In this document: positions 8,759 to 16,851 of the stretch, one piece after another
Layout: the number at the start of each line of letters is the position of its first letter
Position numbering within the stretch: position 1 is the first letter of the stretch
Source: Mesonia maritima
GTDB taxonomy: Bacteria > Bacteroidota > Bacteroidia > Flavobacteriales > Flavobacteriaceae
Assembly: GCF_042433895.1 (NCBI RefSeq)
Contig: NZ_JBHLUA010000005.1
Coordinates: forward strand, 124,001-188,000
Reading direction: 5' to 3'
Length of the DNA stretch: 64,000 nt
The notes under the pieces: model-generated
The model's database searches: none
The model's input: only the letters and a program-made list of their open reading frames with translations
Told to the model about the DNA's origin: nothing
Made by a program: the position numbers and the translations under genes

Positions 8759-8899
8759 TTAATCTACTGCATCTTCTACATCATCTGCAACGTCTTCTGC
8801 AGCATCTTCAACTTTATCACCTGTGCTTTCTTCTCTACAGCTTGTAAAAGTTGTAGCTAACGTTCCCATACAAAATAGGATTAAAAATAATTTTTTCAT
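8759..8899 (-). CDS. Small acidic lipoprotein, 46 aa
   Basis: ATG at 8899 opens a 46-codon ORF with a lipoprotein signal (FTSC, Cys about residue 21) and an acidic tail built from near-repeats of VEDAAEDVADD. It is bounded by a terminator downstream and lies 27 bases after another small membrane-protein gene. I recognise no characterised homologue; similar short acidic lipoproteins are frequent in flavobacteria. The coding call rests on the intact ORF, the signal peptide and the terminator. Confidence 0.65.
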   Translation of the reverse strand: MKKLFLILFCMGTLATTFTSCREESTGDKVEDAAEDVADDVEDAVD

Positions 8900-8926
8900 A
8901 ATTTTTGATTTTAGTTAATTATAAAT

Positions 8927-9085
8927 TTAAGGTCTTCTACCTGTTGCTAATCTATAAAGAATTCCGATAATGGCAAGAACTAAAAGAATATGAATTAAAC
9001 TTCCTACCGCTTCGCCAAAACCAAAATACCCGATTAGCCAACCAATAATAAGAATTACGACAATAAGCCAAATTAAATCTCTCAT
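8927..9085 (-). CDS. Small membrane protein, lmo0937-like, 52 aa
   Basis: A 52-residue ORF starting MRDLIWLIVV with two hydrophobic helices (about residues 4-20 and 27-46) separated by GYFGFGEAVG and ending in a basic TGRRP tail. Length and layout match the lmo0937 family of tiny membrane proteins, often stress-associated. It is the first gene of a two-gene minus transcript with the small lipoprotein. A near-consensus -7 box (TACTTTTA on the minus strand, 9113-9120) lies upstream. Confidence 0.7.
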   Translation of the reverse strand: MRDLIWLIVVILIIGWLIGYFGFGEAVGSLIHILLVLAIIGILYRLATGRRP

Positions 9086-9170
9086 GACAATTTTTGTTTT
9101 GATTAGTCGAAATAAAAGTAGTAAAATCGCTTTTTGCCACGATATTCTTTAACGCTGAATTAACTAAGTT

Positions 9171-10706
9171 TTAATAATGATTTGGATTTTCGATAATTTT
9201 TTGTGCTCTTTTTTGATGTTTCTTTAAGGTTTCACTATTCATTTTGTCAAGTACGCTCATCATCATATTCATTCGTTGATTATCTTTAAAATGCGCTCTT
9301 TTTTCCGCTAGAAAATTCCAGTAAAGTGAATTGAATGGACAAGCGTTTTCGCCTTCTTTTTTATTGACATTATAATGACAGTCTTTACAATAATTGCTCA
9401 TTTTATTAATGTAACTTCCACTGGAAACATAGGGTTTTGTAGCGACAATTCCACCATCGGCAAATTGGCTCATTCCGCGGGTGTTGGGCATTTCTACCCA
9501 TTGTATCGCGTCAATATAAATTCCTAAATACCAAGCGTCAACTTCGTCGGGATGTACTTGCGTGAGTAAAGCAAAATTCCCCGTGATCATTAATCGCTGA
9601 ATGTGATGCGCGTAAGCTTCCTCTAAACTTTGCTTGATAGCGTGATGCAAACAATTCATTTTTGTGTTAGCATTCCAATAAAAATCAGGCAATGAATTTT
9701 GATTATCCAGTTTGTTACTTCTTCGGTAACCCGGCATTTCTTTCCAATAAATTCCGCGCATATACTCACGCCAACCTAAAATTTGCCGAACAAAACCTTC
9801 AACTTGAGAAATATCGATTTCTTCTTTATTTTCATGATACGTATTAATTACTTTTTCGATCACTTCTTGAGGCGAAAGCATTTTAGAATTCATCGCGAAA
9901 GAAAGCCGGGAATGAAAAAGATAAAATTGTTCGGTATGCATCGCATCTTGATAATCGCCAAAATAGGGTAGAAGGTTTTTACAAAAATAATTCAGTACTT
10001 TTAGAGAATCGGGACGAGAAGTTGGCCAGTTAAAATTTTTTTCTTGAATCGCTCCAATGGTTTTAATTTTTTGCGCTTCAATTTGTTTCACGATTGTTGA
10101 CACATCTTTTCTAAAACCTTTTTCGTGTGGAATCTCCGGTTTTCCTTTCCATTTTTTGCGATTGCTTTTATCGAAATTCCATTTTCCGCCTTCAGGATTT
10201 TTTTCATTTTGCATTAAAATAGAATATTTTTTTCGCATATCGCGGTAAAAATATTCCATGGTCATTTCTTTTTTTCCTTTGTAAAATTCAGTTAAATCGG
10301 TTCGGGAAGTATAAAAATGTTCGGTGTCGAAAACTTCAGTTTCAATTTCTAAATCGGTACAGAAATCTTTAAGTTGTTCATCTAAACGATATTCATCGGG
10401 CAATTGATATTCAAACTTTTCAATTTCATATTTATTGATGAGTTGCTGAAGATTTTCAACTAAATCTTGTTTGTTTTCTTTAGCATCAATTTCATAATAA
10501 ATTACTTGATGTCCTTTTTCTTTTAAGTGCTGATAAAAATTCCGCATTGAAGCAAAAAACGCTACAATTTTCTGAATGTGATGCGTTACATAATCGGTTT
10601 CTTGACGCATTTCTGCTAAAAAATAAATGGTATTTTTATCGGTTGAAGAAAACCAAGAATGTTTGTGGTTTAGTTGATCGCCAAGGAGAAGCCGAAGTTT
10701 TTTCAT
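9171..10706 (-). CDS. Iron-sulfur bacterial cryptochrome / (6-4) photolyase (PhrB-like)
   Basis: A 511-residue FeS-BCP-type photolyase. The N terminus KLRLLLGDQLN matches the family. Four cysteines, C352 (MNCLHHAI), C440 and C443 (CKDC) and C456 (NACPF), have the same spacing as the [4Fe-4S] ligands of Agrobacterium PhrB. The GWREYMRG and MPNTRGMSQFADGG segments belong to the FAD-binding half. It probably repairs (6-4) photoproducts or acts as a photoreceptor. Its start is 1 base from the stop of the cryptochrome DASH gene, so the two are co-transcribed. Confidence 0.92.
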   Translation of the reverse strand: MKKLRLLLGDQLNHKHSWFSSTDKNTIYFLAEMRQETDYVTHHIQKIVAFFASMRNFYQHLKEKGHQVIYYEIDAKENKQDLVENLQQLINKYEIEKFEYQLPDEYRLDEQLKDFCTDLEIETEVFDTEHFYTSRTDLTEFYKGKKEMTMEYFYRDMRKKYSILMQNEKNPEGGKWNFDKSNRKKWKGKPEIPHEKGFRKDVSTIVKQIEAQKIKTIGAIQEKNFNWPTSRPDSLKVLNYFCKNLLPYFGDYQDAMHTEQFYLFHSRLSFAMNSKMLSPQEVIEKVINTYHENKEEIDISQVEGFVRQILGWREYMRGIYWKEMPGYRRSNKLDNQNSLPDFYWNANTKMNCLHHAIKQSLEEAYAHHIQRLMITGNFALLTQVHPDEVDAWYLGIYIDAIQWVEMPNTRGMSQFADGGIVATKPYVSSGSYINKMSNYCKDCHYNVNKKEGENACPFNSLYWNFLAEKRAHFKDNQRMNMMMSVLDKMNSETLKKHQKRAQKIIENPNHY

Positions 10707-10707
10707 A

Positions 10708-12033
10708 TTAAAACAATTCTTTTTGTCCGCCTAACCAAGTTTGTTGATATTTCTGGTTAGGATCGTAGCGTTTTGCTTGACTTTGAATATTAAATTTTCG
10801 ATCGCGTGGATCGTTACCCACGCCACTATTATACATCCAGTTTCCCCAATTGCTGTGGACATCATAATCGACCAATAAACTTTCAAAATACGCGGCGCCA
10901 ATTCGCCAATCTTGTTTTAATTCTTTCGCCCAAAAACTGTTTACATTTTGCCTGCCGCGATTGCTCATAAAACCAGTTGTGGCAATTTCTTTCATATTTG
11001 CATTTACAAAAGGCTCTTTTGTTTCTCCGTTAATCCAATTTTGGAGCGTTTTTTTATCGTAATTCCAATCGAGTTTTTTGTTTAAAATTCCGCTGAGCTG
11101 AAAAATTTTATTGCCGTGTTTTAAGGAAATATATTTAAAAAAATCGCGCCAAATTAATTCGAAAATTAACCAATACGTACTGTCATTTTTTTCAATTTGC
11201 TTTTCAAATTTTTTAACTTCCCAATAAATTGTTTTTGCTGAAATACTTCCGTTTGCTAACCAAGCCGAAAGTTTAGAACTGTAATCTGCTCCTAAAAGTT
11301 GGTTGCGCGTTTCTTTATAATGTTGCAGTTGACACGTTTTCCAAAAATAATGCTGAATTCTTTTTAGCGCTTCATCTTCGCCACCTTTAAACGTAAAAGC
11401 GCTTCGCGAATCTATTTGAAAATTTTGTAAACTTAAATTTTCTAAGGTTGGAATTGTAGTTGTGTTTTCTCCGAGAAAATTTTCATCTTGAGGTTGAGGT
11501 AAACTTTCTGGCGGACGGACATTTACGTGATATTCGCATTTTTTTCTAAAGTTGGTAAATACTTCAGGAATGTTTTGAAAATTCTCGTACGGAATATCTT
11601 CCGGGTGAAATAAAAACTGATTATAGCTTTCCTTAAATTTTACTTTCGGTAGAATTTCTGCAACTTTTTGCTGAATATAGATTTCTTCTTGCGTCCACTC
11701 TTTTTGTAGAAAAATTTCTTCAATTGAATATTTTTCAGCTAAAGATTTAAAAACTTTTTCAGGATAATCGTGATATAAAAATAAATCTACATTCAGCTTT
11801 TCTTTTAAATTCTGCTGAAGGTTTTTTACGGTTTCTAGTAAAAATTGCGCTCTAAATTTCTCTGTTTTTTTAAAGCCGAATTCAGTTTCTTCAAAATTTC
11901 TTGGGTCGAAACAATAAACCGCAATTACTTTTTTAGAAGTTTTCATTGCATTGGTGAGCGATGAATTATCATGAATTCGCAAATCGTTTCTAAACCAAAC
12001 TACATTACAGGATTGCTTTTGTTTTTCAGGCAT
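10708..12033 (-). CDS. Cryptochrome DASH / photolyase-family protein
   Basis: A 441-residue photolyase-superfamily protein opening with the Rossmann-type VVWFRNDLRIHDN motif. The FAD-binding C-terminal half shows TGFMSNRGRQNVNSF and DYDVHSNWGNWMYNSGVGNDPR, which are diagnostic of the DASH clade. DASH proteins bind FAD and an antenna and repair CPDs mainly in single-stranded DNA, or act in light signalling. It is sandwiched between a flavin reductase gene and the Fe-S photolyase gene. Confidence 0.92.
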   Translation of the reverse strand: MPEKQKQSCNVVWFRNDLRIHDNSSLTNAMKTSKKVIAVYCFDPRNFEETEFGFKKTEKFRAQFLLETVKNLQQNLKEKLNVDLFLYHDYPEKVFKSLAEKYSIEEIFLQKEWTQEEIYIQQKVAEILPKVKFKESYNQFLFHPEDIPYENFQNIPEVFTNFRKKCEYHVNVRPPESLPQPQDENFLGENTTTIPTLENLSLQNFQIDSRSAFTFKGGEDEALKRIQHYFWKTCQLQHYKETRNQLLGADYSSKLSAWLANGSISAKTIYWEVKKFEKQIEKNDSTYWLIFELIWRDFFKYISLKHGNKIFQLSGILNKKLDWNYDKKTLQNWINGETKEPFVNANMKEIATTGFMSNRGRQNVNSFWAKELKQDWRIGAAYFESLLVDYDVHSNWGNWMYNSGVGNDPRDRKFNIQSQAKRYDPNQKYQQTWLGGQKELF

Positions 12034-12095
12034 TTTTTACTACAACTGGATAATCAAGATTTAAATATTCTGTGGTTTACTTTAATATTGAAGTG

Positions 12096-12743
12096 CTATT
12101 TTTTTTCGTTCGAAATAGAAGTAACTTTTTCATCGGGTCGCGCGTAAGCAAAGCGGTCTAAAAGATGTGTTTCTGCATAACCATCTAAACCATTTATGGC
12201 AACACTTTCTGCTTTTTCGAGATTAAGCCAACCGTCTTCTTGCTGAATGTTTTCATCGAAAAAAAGATGTTCTATTTCTCCAATTATAAGTCGGCAGTCG
12301 TTTTCTTTTATGAAATAATAATTGACCATTTTACAACCGATTTGAATTTTTGCTTCTTTTACAAATGGCGGGTAAAAGTTCTTTTTATATTCTTCAGTTA
12401 AATTGGTTTTGTTGAATTCAGAAACGGTTCCGTCGTATTTTGCGGAAGTATGATGTGCTTCTTCTATAATATCTTTATGGACGTGATTTACCGTAAATTG
12501 CTGCGTAGAAACCAAATTATCGTAGGTGTTTCTGTCGACAGAAGTGGGTCGTAAAATAAAACCGAGCAAGGGCGGATTGCTTCCTAAATGTATAACCGAA
12601 CTAAAAATTGCCACGTTCGTAATTTCATCTTTAGATTTTGTGGCAATTAAGTTAGCCGATTTGTAACCGCTTAAACTGTTAATTAGGTTTACGCGAAATA
12701 ATTTTTCTAAATCTTCTATCTTTTCTCTATTAAGATATTCCAT
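12096..12743 (-). CDS. Flavin reductase-like FMN-binding split-barrel protein
   Basis: A 215-residue protein of the flavin reductase-like domain family: the N-terminal RVNLINSLSGYKSANLIAT strand pair and the LGFILRPTSVDRNTYDN phosphate-binding region are visible. It probably reduces or binds FMN/FAD in the cytoplasm. It is the first gene of the operon with the two photolyase-family genes, 62 bases before cryptochrome DASH. A role in supplying reduced flavin to them is an inference from position only. Confidence 0.82.
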   Translation of the reverse strand: MEYLNREKIEDLEKLFRVNLINSLSGYKSANLIATKSKDEITNVAIFSSVIHLGSNPPLLGFILRPTSVDRNTYDNLVSTQQFTVNHVHKDIIEEAHHTSAKYDGTVSEFNKTNLTEEYKKNFYPPFVKEAKIQIGCKMVNYYFIKENDCRLIIGEIEHLFFDENIQQEDGWLNLEKAESVAINGLDGYAETHLLDRFAYARPDEKVTSISNEKK

Positions 12744-12832
12744 CCTGCAACTTTTTTATTTAAAGTTAAGTTTTGAAGAAAGCAATAAAGTTAATTTTAA
12801 TGTAAAAGATTAAATTCTATGAAGATGCTTGT

Positions 12833-13075
12833 TTATTGATTTTCTAATTTATTTATGCGCATTTCATAATCTTCCATCGCTTCACGAATTGCATCGACAT
12901 TGTCTGAAGCTTTTTGATGCGCTTTGTCCATTGTTTTTTCTAATTCTTTATCGGGATGCTGAAATAAATCGGTAATTACATGATTTATTTTATCGATAAT
13001 ACTTTCTTGACTGTTTTTAATGTCTTCTAGTTTGTTAAGTGTAGATCGCATTTGATCTAATTTTTCCTGATCCAT
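12833..13075 (-). CDS. Hypothetical small coiled-coil protein, 80 aa
   Basis: A short, charged, almost entirely helical protein with heptad-like spacing (LDQMRSTLNKLEDI, then MEDYEMRINKLE). There is no signal peptide or membrane segment, so it is likely cytoplasmic and oligomeric. No family is recognised. Its downstream neighbour is the flavin reductase gene on the same strand, but an 89-base gap separates them. Confidence 0.6.
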   Translation of the reverse strand: MDQEKLDQMRSTLNKLEDIKNSQESIIDKINHVITDLFQHPDKELEKTMDKAHQKASDNVDAIREAMEDYEMRINKLENQ

Positions 13076-13165
13076 TTTTATTGAAATTTGATTATTTCTT
13101 TAAAATACAGTTTTTTTGAGGTATAATTTGAATGATTAACTAATATTTATAGGTTGTTGAAATAA

Positions 13166-13193
13166 AAAAAGCTCCAACGAATTGAAGCTTTTT
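13166..13193 (-). terminator. Intrinsic terminator with UUCG loop
   Basis: On the minus strand a 12-base stem (AAAAAGCTTCAA / TTGGAGCTTTTT, one G-U pair) closes a TTCG tetraloop and is followed by T-rich sequence. It would end the transcript of the 45-codon ORF at 13213-13350. Confidence 0.8.
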
Positions 13194-13212
13194 ATGAATT
13201 TCTTGAAAAGAA

Positions 13213-13350
13213 TTATTTTTTGTTTTCCTGTTTTTTTATCGTCTTTTCATTGTAATCTACTTTGTTGGTTTTCTCGTTTCGATTCCCAATTTCATTTAAA
13301 GGTTTATCAGAATCTTTTCTCTTTTTGTGGTTGTCTTCAATTCCTCCCAT
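13213..13350 (-). CDS. Hypothetical very small basic protein, 45 aa
   Basis: ATG at 13350 opens a 45-codon ORF beginning MGGIEDNHKK and ending QENKK. About 40% of the residues are charged and there is no hydrophobic core, so it is probably disordered. It is placed directly before a strong terminator on the same strand, which supports a real transcript. No homologue is recognised. Confidence 0.45.
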   Translation of the reverse strand: MGGIEDNHKKRKDSDKPLNEIGNRNEKTNKVDYNEKTIKKQENKK

Positions 13351-13415
13351 AATTTTTTTATTTAAAGATAAATAGAAGTTGAATTAATTTTTACTAACGA
13401 GATTGTAAAATCCTG

Positions 13416-13814
13416 TTAAGAATTTTTAATGCATTCAATTGCATCTTCTAAACTTGGAAATTTTTTTATCACGCCTTCAAAGAATTTTTGTTCGAAGAGA
13501 AAATTTAGTTTAGCCATACGTGTTTTTTCAATAATAAAATAGGCTTTTACTTTTCTATGAGAACGACGTACATTAACCCAAATGGTAGGATCTATGGCAT
13601 AGCTGTTAATTTTGTTAGAAACATAATACGGAGCAAAATCTTGCGGGTAAATAGAATCTACAACTGCTAAAACCTCTTTGGCATTTTCCCAGGTATAAGT
13701 TACGTCGTCAGCAATTTCAGCGACAATAAATCTTTTGAAGAAATAAAATTTTCCGAATTCAAATTCATGAAATTCTAGCGCTTCTTTTATATATTTTGAA
13801 TCGCTCATTTTCAT
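13416..13814 (-). CDS. Hypothetical protein translationally coupled to PabA/TrpG
   Basis: A 132-residue soluble protein rich in aromatic and charged residues (FHEFEFGKFYFFKRF near the N terminus). The mixed alpha/beta pattern is loosely reminiscent of SpoIIAA/STAS-like folds, but I cannot support a family call. The start at 13814 is preferred over an internal Met because its ATG overlaps the upstream TGA stop (ATGA), a typical coupling arrangement. Confidence 0.65.
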   Translation of the reverse strand: MKMSDSKYIKEALEFHEFEFGKFYFFKRFIVAEIADDVTYTWENAKEVLAVVDSIYPQDFAPYYVSNKINSYAIDPTIWVNVRRSHRKVKAYFIIEKTRMAKLNFLFEQKFFEGVIKKFPSLEDAIECIKNS

Positions 13815-14401
13815 AAAACTTGCTTTTTTACGGAAGTTGAAGTAAGCCAGTTTTCTATAAGTTCTTTACCGAATTCTGTAAGAATAGATTCTGGATGAAA
13901 TTGAACGCCTTTTACATCAAAAAATCTGTGTCGTAACGCCATTACAATTCCGTTTTCATCGGTTGCAGTAACTTCAAGACAATCGGGTAATTTTTGAGAA
14001 GCAACCCAAGAATGATAGCGTCCTACTGAAAATTGCGCAGGTAAATTTTTAAAAAGTTCTTCATCTGAAACTTTTACGTGTAACCTTGAAGCAACACCGT
14101 GATAAACGCTTTCTAAATTTTCAAGTTTTCCGCCGTAGGCTTCTGCAATTGCTTGCTGACCTAAGCAAACTCCTAAAATAGATTTTGTGGCGCCGTATTT
14201 TTTTATAATGGAAATTAAATTTTTAGTTTCTCGCGGAACGCCGGGACCGGGCGAAAGAATAATCTTCTGGAAATCCTCAATGTCATCTAACGAGATTTTA
14301 TCGTTTCTCACGACCGTTACGTGTTTATCGAAAGCTTCTAAATAATGTACCAAATTGTACACAAACGAGTCGTAATTATCGATTACTAAAATTTCTTCCA
14401 T
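13811..14401 (-). CDS. pabA: Aminodeoxychorismate / anthranilate synthase component II (glutaminase)
   Basis: A 196-residue class I glutamine amidotransferase: VIDNYDSFVYNL at the N terminus, LSPGPGVP, the nucleophile Cys in GVCLGQQA and the His-Glu dyad in VQFHPESI. It supplies ammonia from glutamine to a PabB- or TrpE-type partner that is not in this window, so folate and tryptophan roles cannot be separated. The start at 14401 is chosen over an upstream in-frame ATG at 14434 because a TACTTTTG -7 box lies between them. A hypothetical gene overlaps its stop. Confidence 0.88.
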   Translation of the reverse strand: MEEILVIDNYDSFVYNLVHYLEAFDKHVTVVRNDKISLDDIEDFQKIILSPGPGVPRETKNLISIIKKYGATKSILGVCLGQQAIAEAYGGKLENLESVYHGVASRLHVKVSDEELFKNLPAQFSVGRYHSWVASQKLPDCLEVTATDENGIVMALRHRFFDVKGVQFHPESILTEFGKELIENWLTSTSVKKQVL

Positions 14402-14411
14402 GCTATAAATT

Positions 14412-14461
14412 AAAAAACTGCTCCAAAAGTACAAGGTTTAACTTGACTTTGAAGCAGTTTT
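14412..14461 (-). terminator. Terminator of the yceI operon, with the pabA -7 box inside it
   Basis: Arms AAAACTGCT(C)CAAA.AG (14414-14429) and CTTTGAAGCAGTTTT (14447-14461) pair with minor mismatch and are followed on the minus strand by a T-run. The downstream arm contains TACTTTTG (minus strand, 14424-14431), a TAnnTTTG box correctly placed for pabA. Confidence 0.65.
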
Positions 14462-14489
14462 AGTTGAATTCTATTAATAGTCGATTCAA

Positions 14490-15065
14490 TTAGAACTTTA
14501 ACGAAACGTCTAATTTAAATTCATCATAAATCGTGTTGTCTCCTAAATTATCGAAGAAACTTCCTGATCCATAACGAATTCCGTATTTTGTACGATCTAC
14601 AGTTAAGGTTGTTGTTGCTGAATCTCCTTCCATTTTAAGGTCGAATGTAATTGGGTTTGTTTTTCCTTTAATGGTAAGATCTCCGGTAATTCCGTAAACA
14701 TTTCCTTTTTTAGCAGCGTTTTTAATCTCTAAAGTTGCAGTATCATAATTATTTACGCCAAAGAAATCATCAGAATTTAAGTGACCTTCTAATTTTTGTT
14801 TTCCTTCTCCTGAAAGATCGGTTACCGTAATTGTGCTCATATCGATAGTGAATTTTCCGCCTGTAATTTTTTCACCGTCCATAAGTAAATAACCATCTTT
14901 AAATTGAATAGTTCCGTTATGAGAACCTGTGAGTTTTTCTCCGGTCCATTCAACTTTACTTTCGTTTACATCGATTTTTTTCTTTTCCACTGTGTTTGAT
15001 TTAAAAGCAATTAATGCAAAAATTAATGCGGTAGCTCCAAAGCCTTTTAAAATTGTTGTTTTCAT
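14490..15065 (-). CDS. YceI family periplasmic lipocalin-like protein
   Basis: A 191-residue YceI-domain protein with an N-terminal membrane/signal segment (ALIFALIAF, residues 13-21). The body shows the lipocalin-like pattern: VEWTGEKLTGSHNGTIQF, LSGEGKQKLEGHLNSDDFF, VYGITGDLTIKGKTNPI. The family binds long-chain polyprenoids or quinone-like lipids in the periplasm. It is the last gene of a marR - nitroreductase - yceI operon, which suggests a response to quinone or electrophile stress. Confidence 0.9.
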   Translation of the reverse strand: MKTTILKGFGATALIFALIAFKSNTVEKKKIDVNESKVEWTGEKLTGSHNGTIQFKDGYLLMDGEKITGGKFTIDMSTITVTDLSGEGKQKLEGHLNSDDFFGVNNYDTATLEIKNAAKKGNVYGITGDLTIKGKTNPITFDLKMEGDSATTTLTVDRTKYGIRYGSGSFFDNLGDNTIYDEFKLDVSLKF

Positions 15066-15076
15066 TTTTTGTTTAT

Positions 15077-15709
15077 TTAAATAGTTGTGAATAATTCTTC
15101 TTTCGATTTTCTTACTTTCGCTAAGTGTTGATAATCATCTTCCATACTGCGGTAACCTACAGCAGCAATTACAGCAGTTGTTAAACCTTTTTCTTTTAGG
15201 TTTAAAATTTTATCGAAACCTTCTGCGCTAAAACCTTCCATTGGGCTGGCGTCAATTCTAAATGTTGCAGCGGCACTCAATAAATTTCCTAATGCGATGT
15301 ACGCTTGTTTTGCTGCCCAAATTTGTTGTTGCTCTTTTGGAAGTTGTAAAGTGGTATTTTCGATCATGTTTTTATAACCTTCCAGCTCTTTTTCTTCCAT
15401 TCTTCTTGTTTTCGCCGTGTTAGAAATAAATTTATCTAAATGTTCCTGATTAAATTCAGTATAAGCGGCGAAAATTAGCAATTGGGAAGCTTCTGTAATT
15501 TGCGGTTGATCCCAAGCTTCTTTCCGAAGTTTTTTTCTTATTTCTTCATCTTCGATTACCAAAATTTTGTAGGGCTGTAAACCGTAAGATGAAGCCGACA
15601 AGCGCAACGCTTCTTTTAGGTTTTCTAAATTTTCTTCACTTAACTTTTTGCTTTCGTCGTAACGTTTTGTGGCGTATCTCCAGTTGAGGTTTTCTAAATA
15701 TTTTTCCAT
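15077..15709 (-). CDS. NAD(P)H-dependent oxidoreductase, nitroreductase family (NfsB-like)
   Basis: A 210-residue FMN nitroreductase. The N terminus LNWRYATKRYDESKKL, the FMN-contacting RLSASSYGLQPYKILVI and the C-terminal AAVGYRSMEDDYQHLAKVRK are typical of the NfsB/dihydropteridine reductase-like group. It probably reduces quinones or nitro compounds by two-electron transfer in the cytoplasm. It lies 2 bases after the MarR gene and 11 bases before yceI, so all three form one operon. Confidence 0.88.
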   Translation of the reverse strand: MEKYLENLNWRYATKRYDESKKLSEENLENLKEALRLSASSYGLQPYKILVIEDEEIRKKLRKEAWDQPQITEASQLLIFAAYTEFNQEHLDKFISNTAKTRRMEEKELEGYKNMIENTTLQLPKEQQQIWAAKQAYIALGNLLSAAATFRIDASPMEGFSAEGFDKILNLKEKGLTTAVIAAVGYRSMEDDYQHLAKVRKSKEELFTTI

Positions 15710-15711
15710 AA

Positions 15712-16167
15712 TTATTTATCGTTTAATTTTTCTAGTAAACTGTTGAGTTGTGTGATTTCGTTTTGGTTAAGATTTTGTGTGATCTCTTTTTCTTTATCTT
15801 CAATTAACGGGTCGATTTCCGCTAATAATTTCAGTCCTTTTTCGGTGATGAAAATTTCTACTTTTCTCCTGTTTTCTTCACAAATGCATCGATCTACTAA
15901 ATTCTTCTCAATTAATTTATCTACAAGTCGCGTAGTGTTACTCATTTTATTTACCATTCGATCTTGAATAGTTTGCAAGTTGGCCGGTTTTCCTTTTTGA
16001 CCTCTTAAAATTCGCAATACATTAAATTGTTGTATCGAAACTTCAAAAGGCTTTAAAGCCGAATTTATTTGCGAAGAAGACTCGTTAGCAATTATTTGTA
16101 AAAGAATAACAAGTTTCTTCTGGTCAGATAATTTTGCGCTGGTTTTTAAAATTTCTTCAATCTTCAT
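15712..16167 (-). CDS. MarR family transcriptional regulator
   Basis: A 151-residue winged-helix repressor: QQFNVLRILRGQKGKPANLQTI leads into the recognition helix VNKMSNTTRLVDKLIEKNLV, followed by the wing. Two cysteines (C94 and C96, in DRCICEEN) lie at the base of the wing, a possible thiol switch. It heads an operon with a nitroreductase and YceI, and a perfect palindrome overlaps its own promoter, so autoregulation is very likely. Confidence 0.92.
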   Translation of the reverse strand: MKIEEILKTSAKLSDQKKLVILLQIIANESSSQINSALKPFEVSIQQFNVLRILRGQKGKPANLQTIQDRMVNKMSNTTRLVDKLIEKNLVDRCICEENRRKVEIFITEKGLKLLAEIDPLIEDKEKEITQNLNQNEITQLNSLLEKLNDK

Positions 16168-16179
16168 TGTATAAACAAT

Positions 16180-16198
16180 ATTTGTATGTACAAATGTA
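16180..16198 (-). promoter_or_regulatory. MarR operator overlapping a -7 box
   Basis: A perfect inverted repeat ATTTGTA-TG-TACAAAT (16180-16195) lies just upstream of the marR start codon. It overlaps the minus-strand -7 box TACATTTG (16191-16198), so a bound dimer would block transcription. Confidence 0.75.
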
Positions 16199-16353
16199 AT
16201 TCAATTTCTGCTTGTTTTTATTAAATGAATGTTAATATTTCCTTTTTGTTTTAAATTGATATAGTCTAAAAGCAGATAAAGATTAAACTCCTGTTAAAAG
16301 CTACTTCCGAGACAAAATATTAATTAATTTTAGTCTTTAAATAGCGACTAAGA

Positions 16354-16848
16354 ATGAAAATTTTGTGGAGTTTAATGCTGCTTTTTACATTGGTAAATTG
16401 TAAGTCCGATAGTGAGAAGAAAAAACAAAACGAAGACTTTAGCATCGAAACTTATAATTTTTCTGAATTAGAAAGTTTTCTTCATAAAAAAGACGACAAA
16501 CTTTATGTGGTGAATTTTTGGGCAACTTGGTGTAAACCTTGTGTAGAAGAATTACCATATTTATTGAAATTGAGTGAAGAAAAAAACATTGAATTAATTT
16601 TAGTGAGTCTCGATTTACCAAATATGAAAGAATCGCAGTTAAAGCCATTTCTGCAAAAACACAATATAAAGGAAAAGGTGATTTTACTGGACGATCCCAA
16701 TAGTAACGCCTGGATTCCTAAAGTTGATAAAAATTGGCAAGGCGCGATTCCCGCAACCAAAATATATAAAAACGATAATTCTAAATTTATAGCGAGACCG
16801 TTTAGAAATTATGAAGAGTTATTAGATGAAGTAGAACAAATGATGTAG
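16354..16848 (+). CDS. TlpA-like thioredoxin-fold lipoprotein
   Basis: A 164-residue protein with a lipoprotein signal (LVNC, Cys16) and a thioredoxin fold with the redox motif WCKPC (C60 and C63) and a cis-Pro in IPATKIY. It is a membrane-attached thiol-disulfide oxidoreductase facing the periplasm, of the TlpA/ResA type. It is followed after 3 bases by a second redoxin gene, so the two are co-transcribed. Expected roles are cytochrome c maturation or periplasmic thiol reduction; the sequence does not decide between them. Confidence 0.87.
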   Translation: MKILWSLMLLFTLVNCKSDSEKKKQNEDFSIETYNFSELESFLHKKDDKLYVVNFWATWCKPCVEELPYLLKLSEEKNIELILVSLDLPNMKESQLKPFLQKHNIKEKVILLDDPNSNAWIPKVDKNWQGAIPATKIYKNDNSKFIARPFRNYEELLDEVEQMM

Positions 16849-16851
16849 CTT

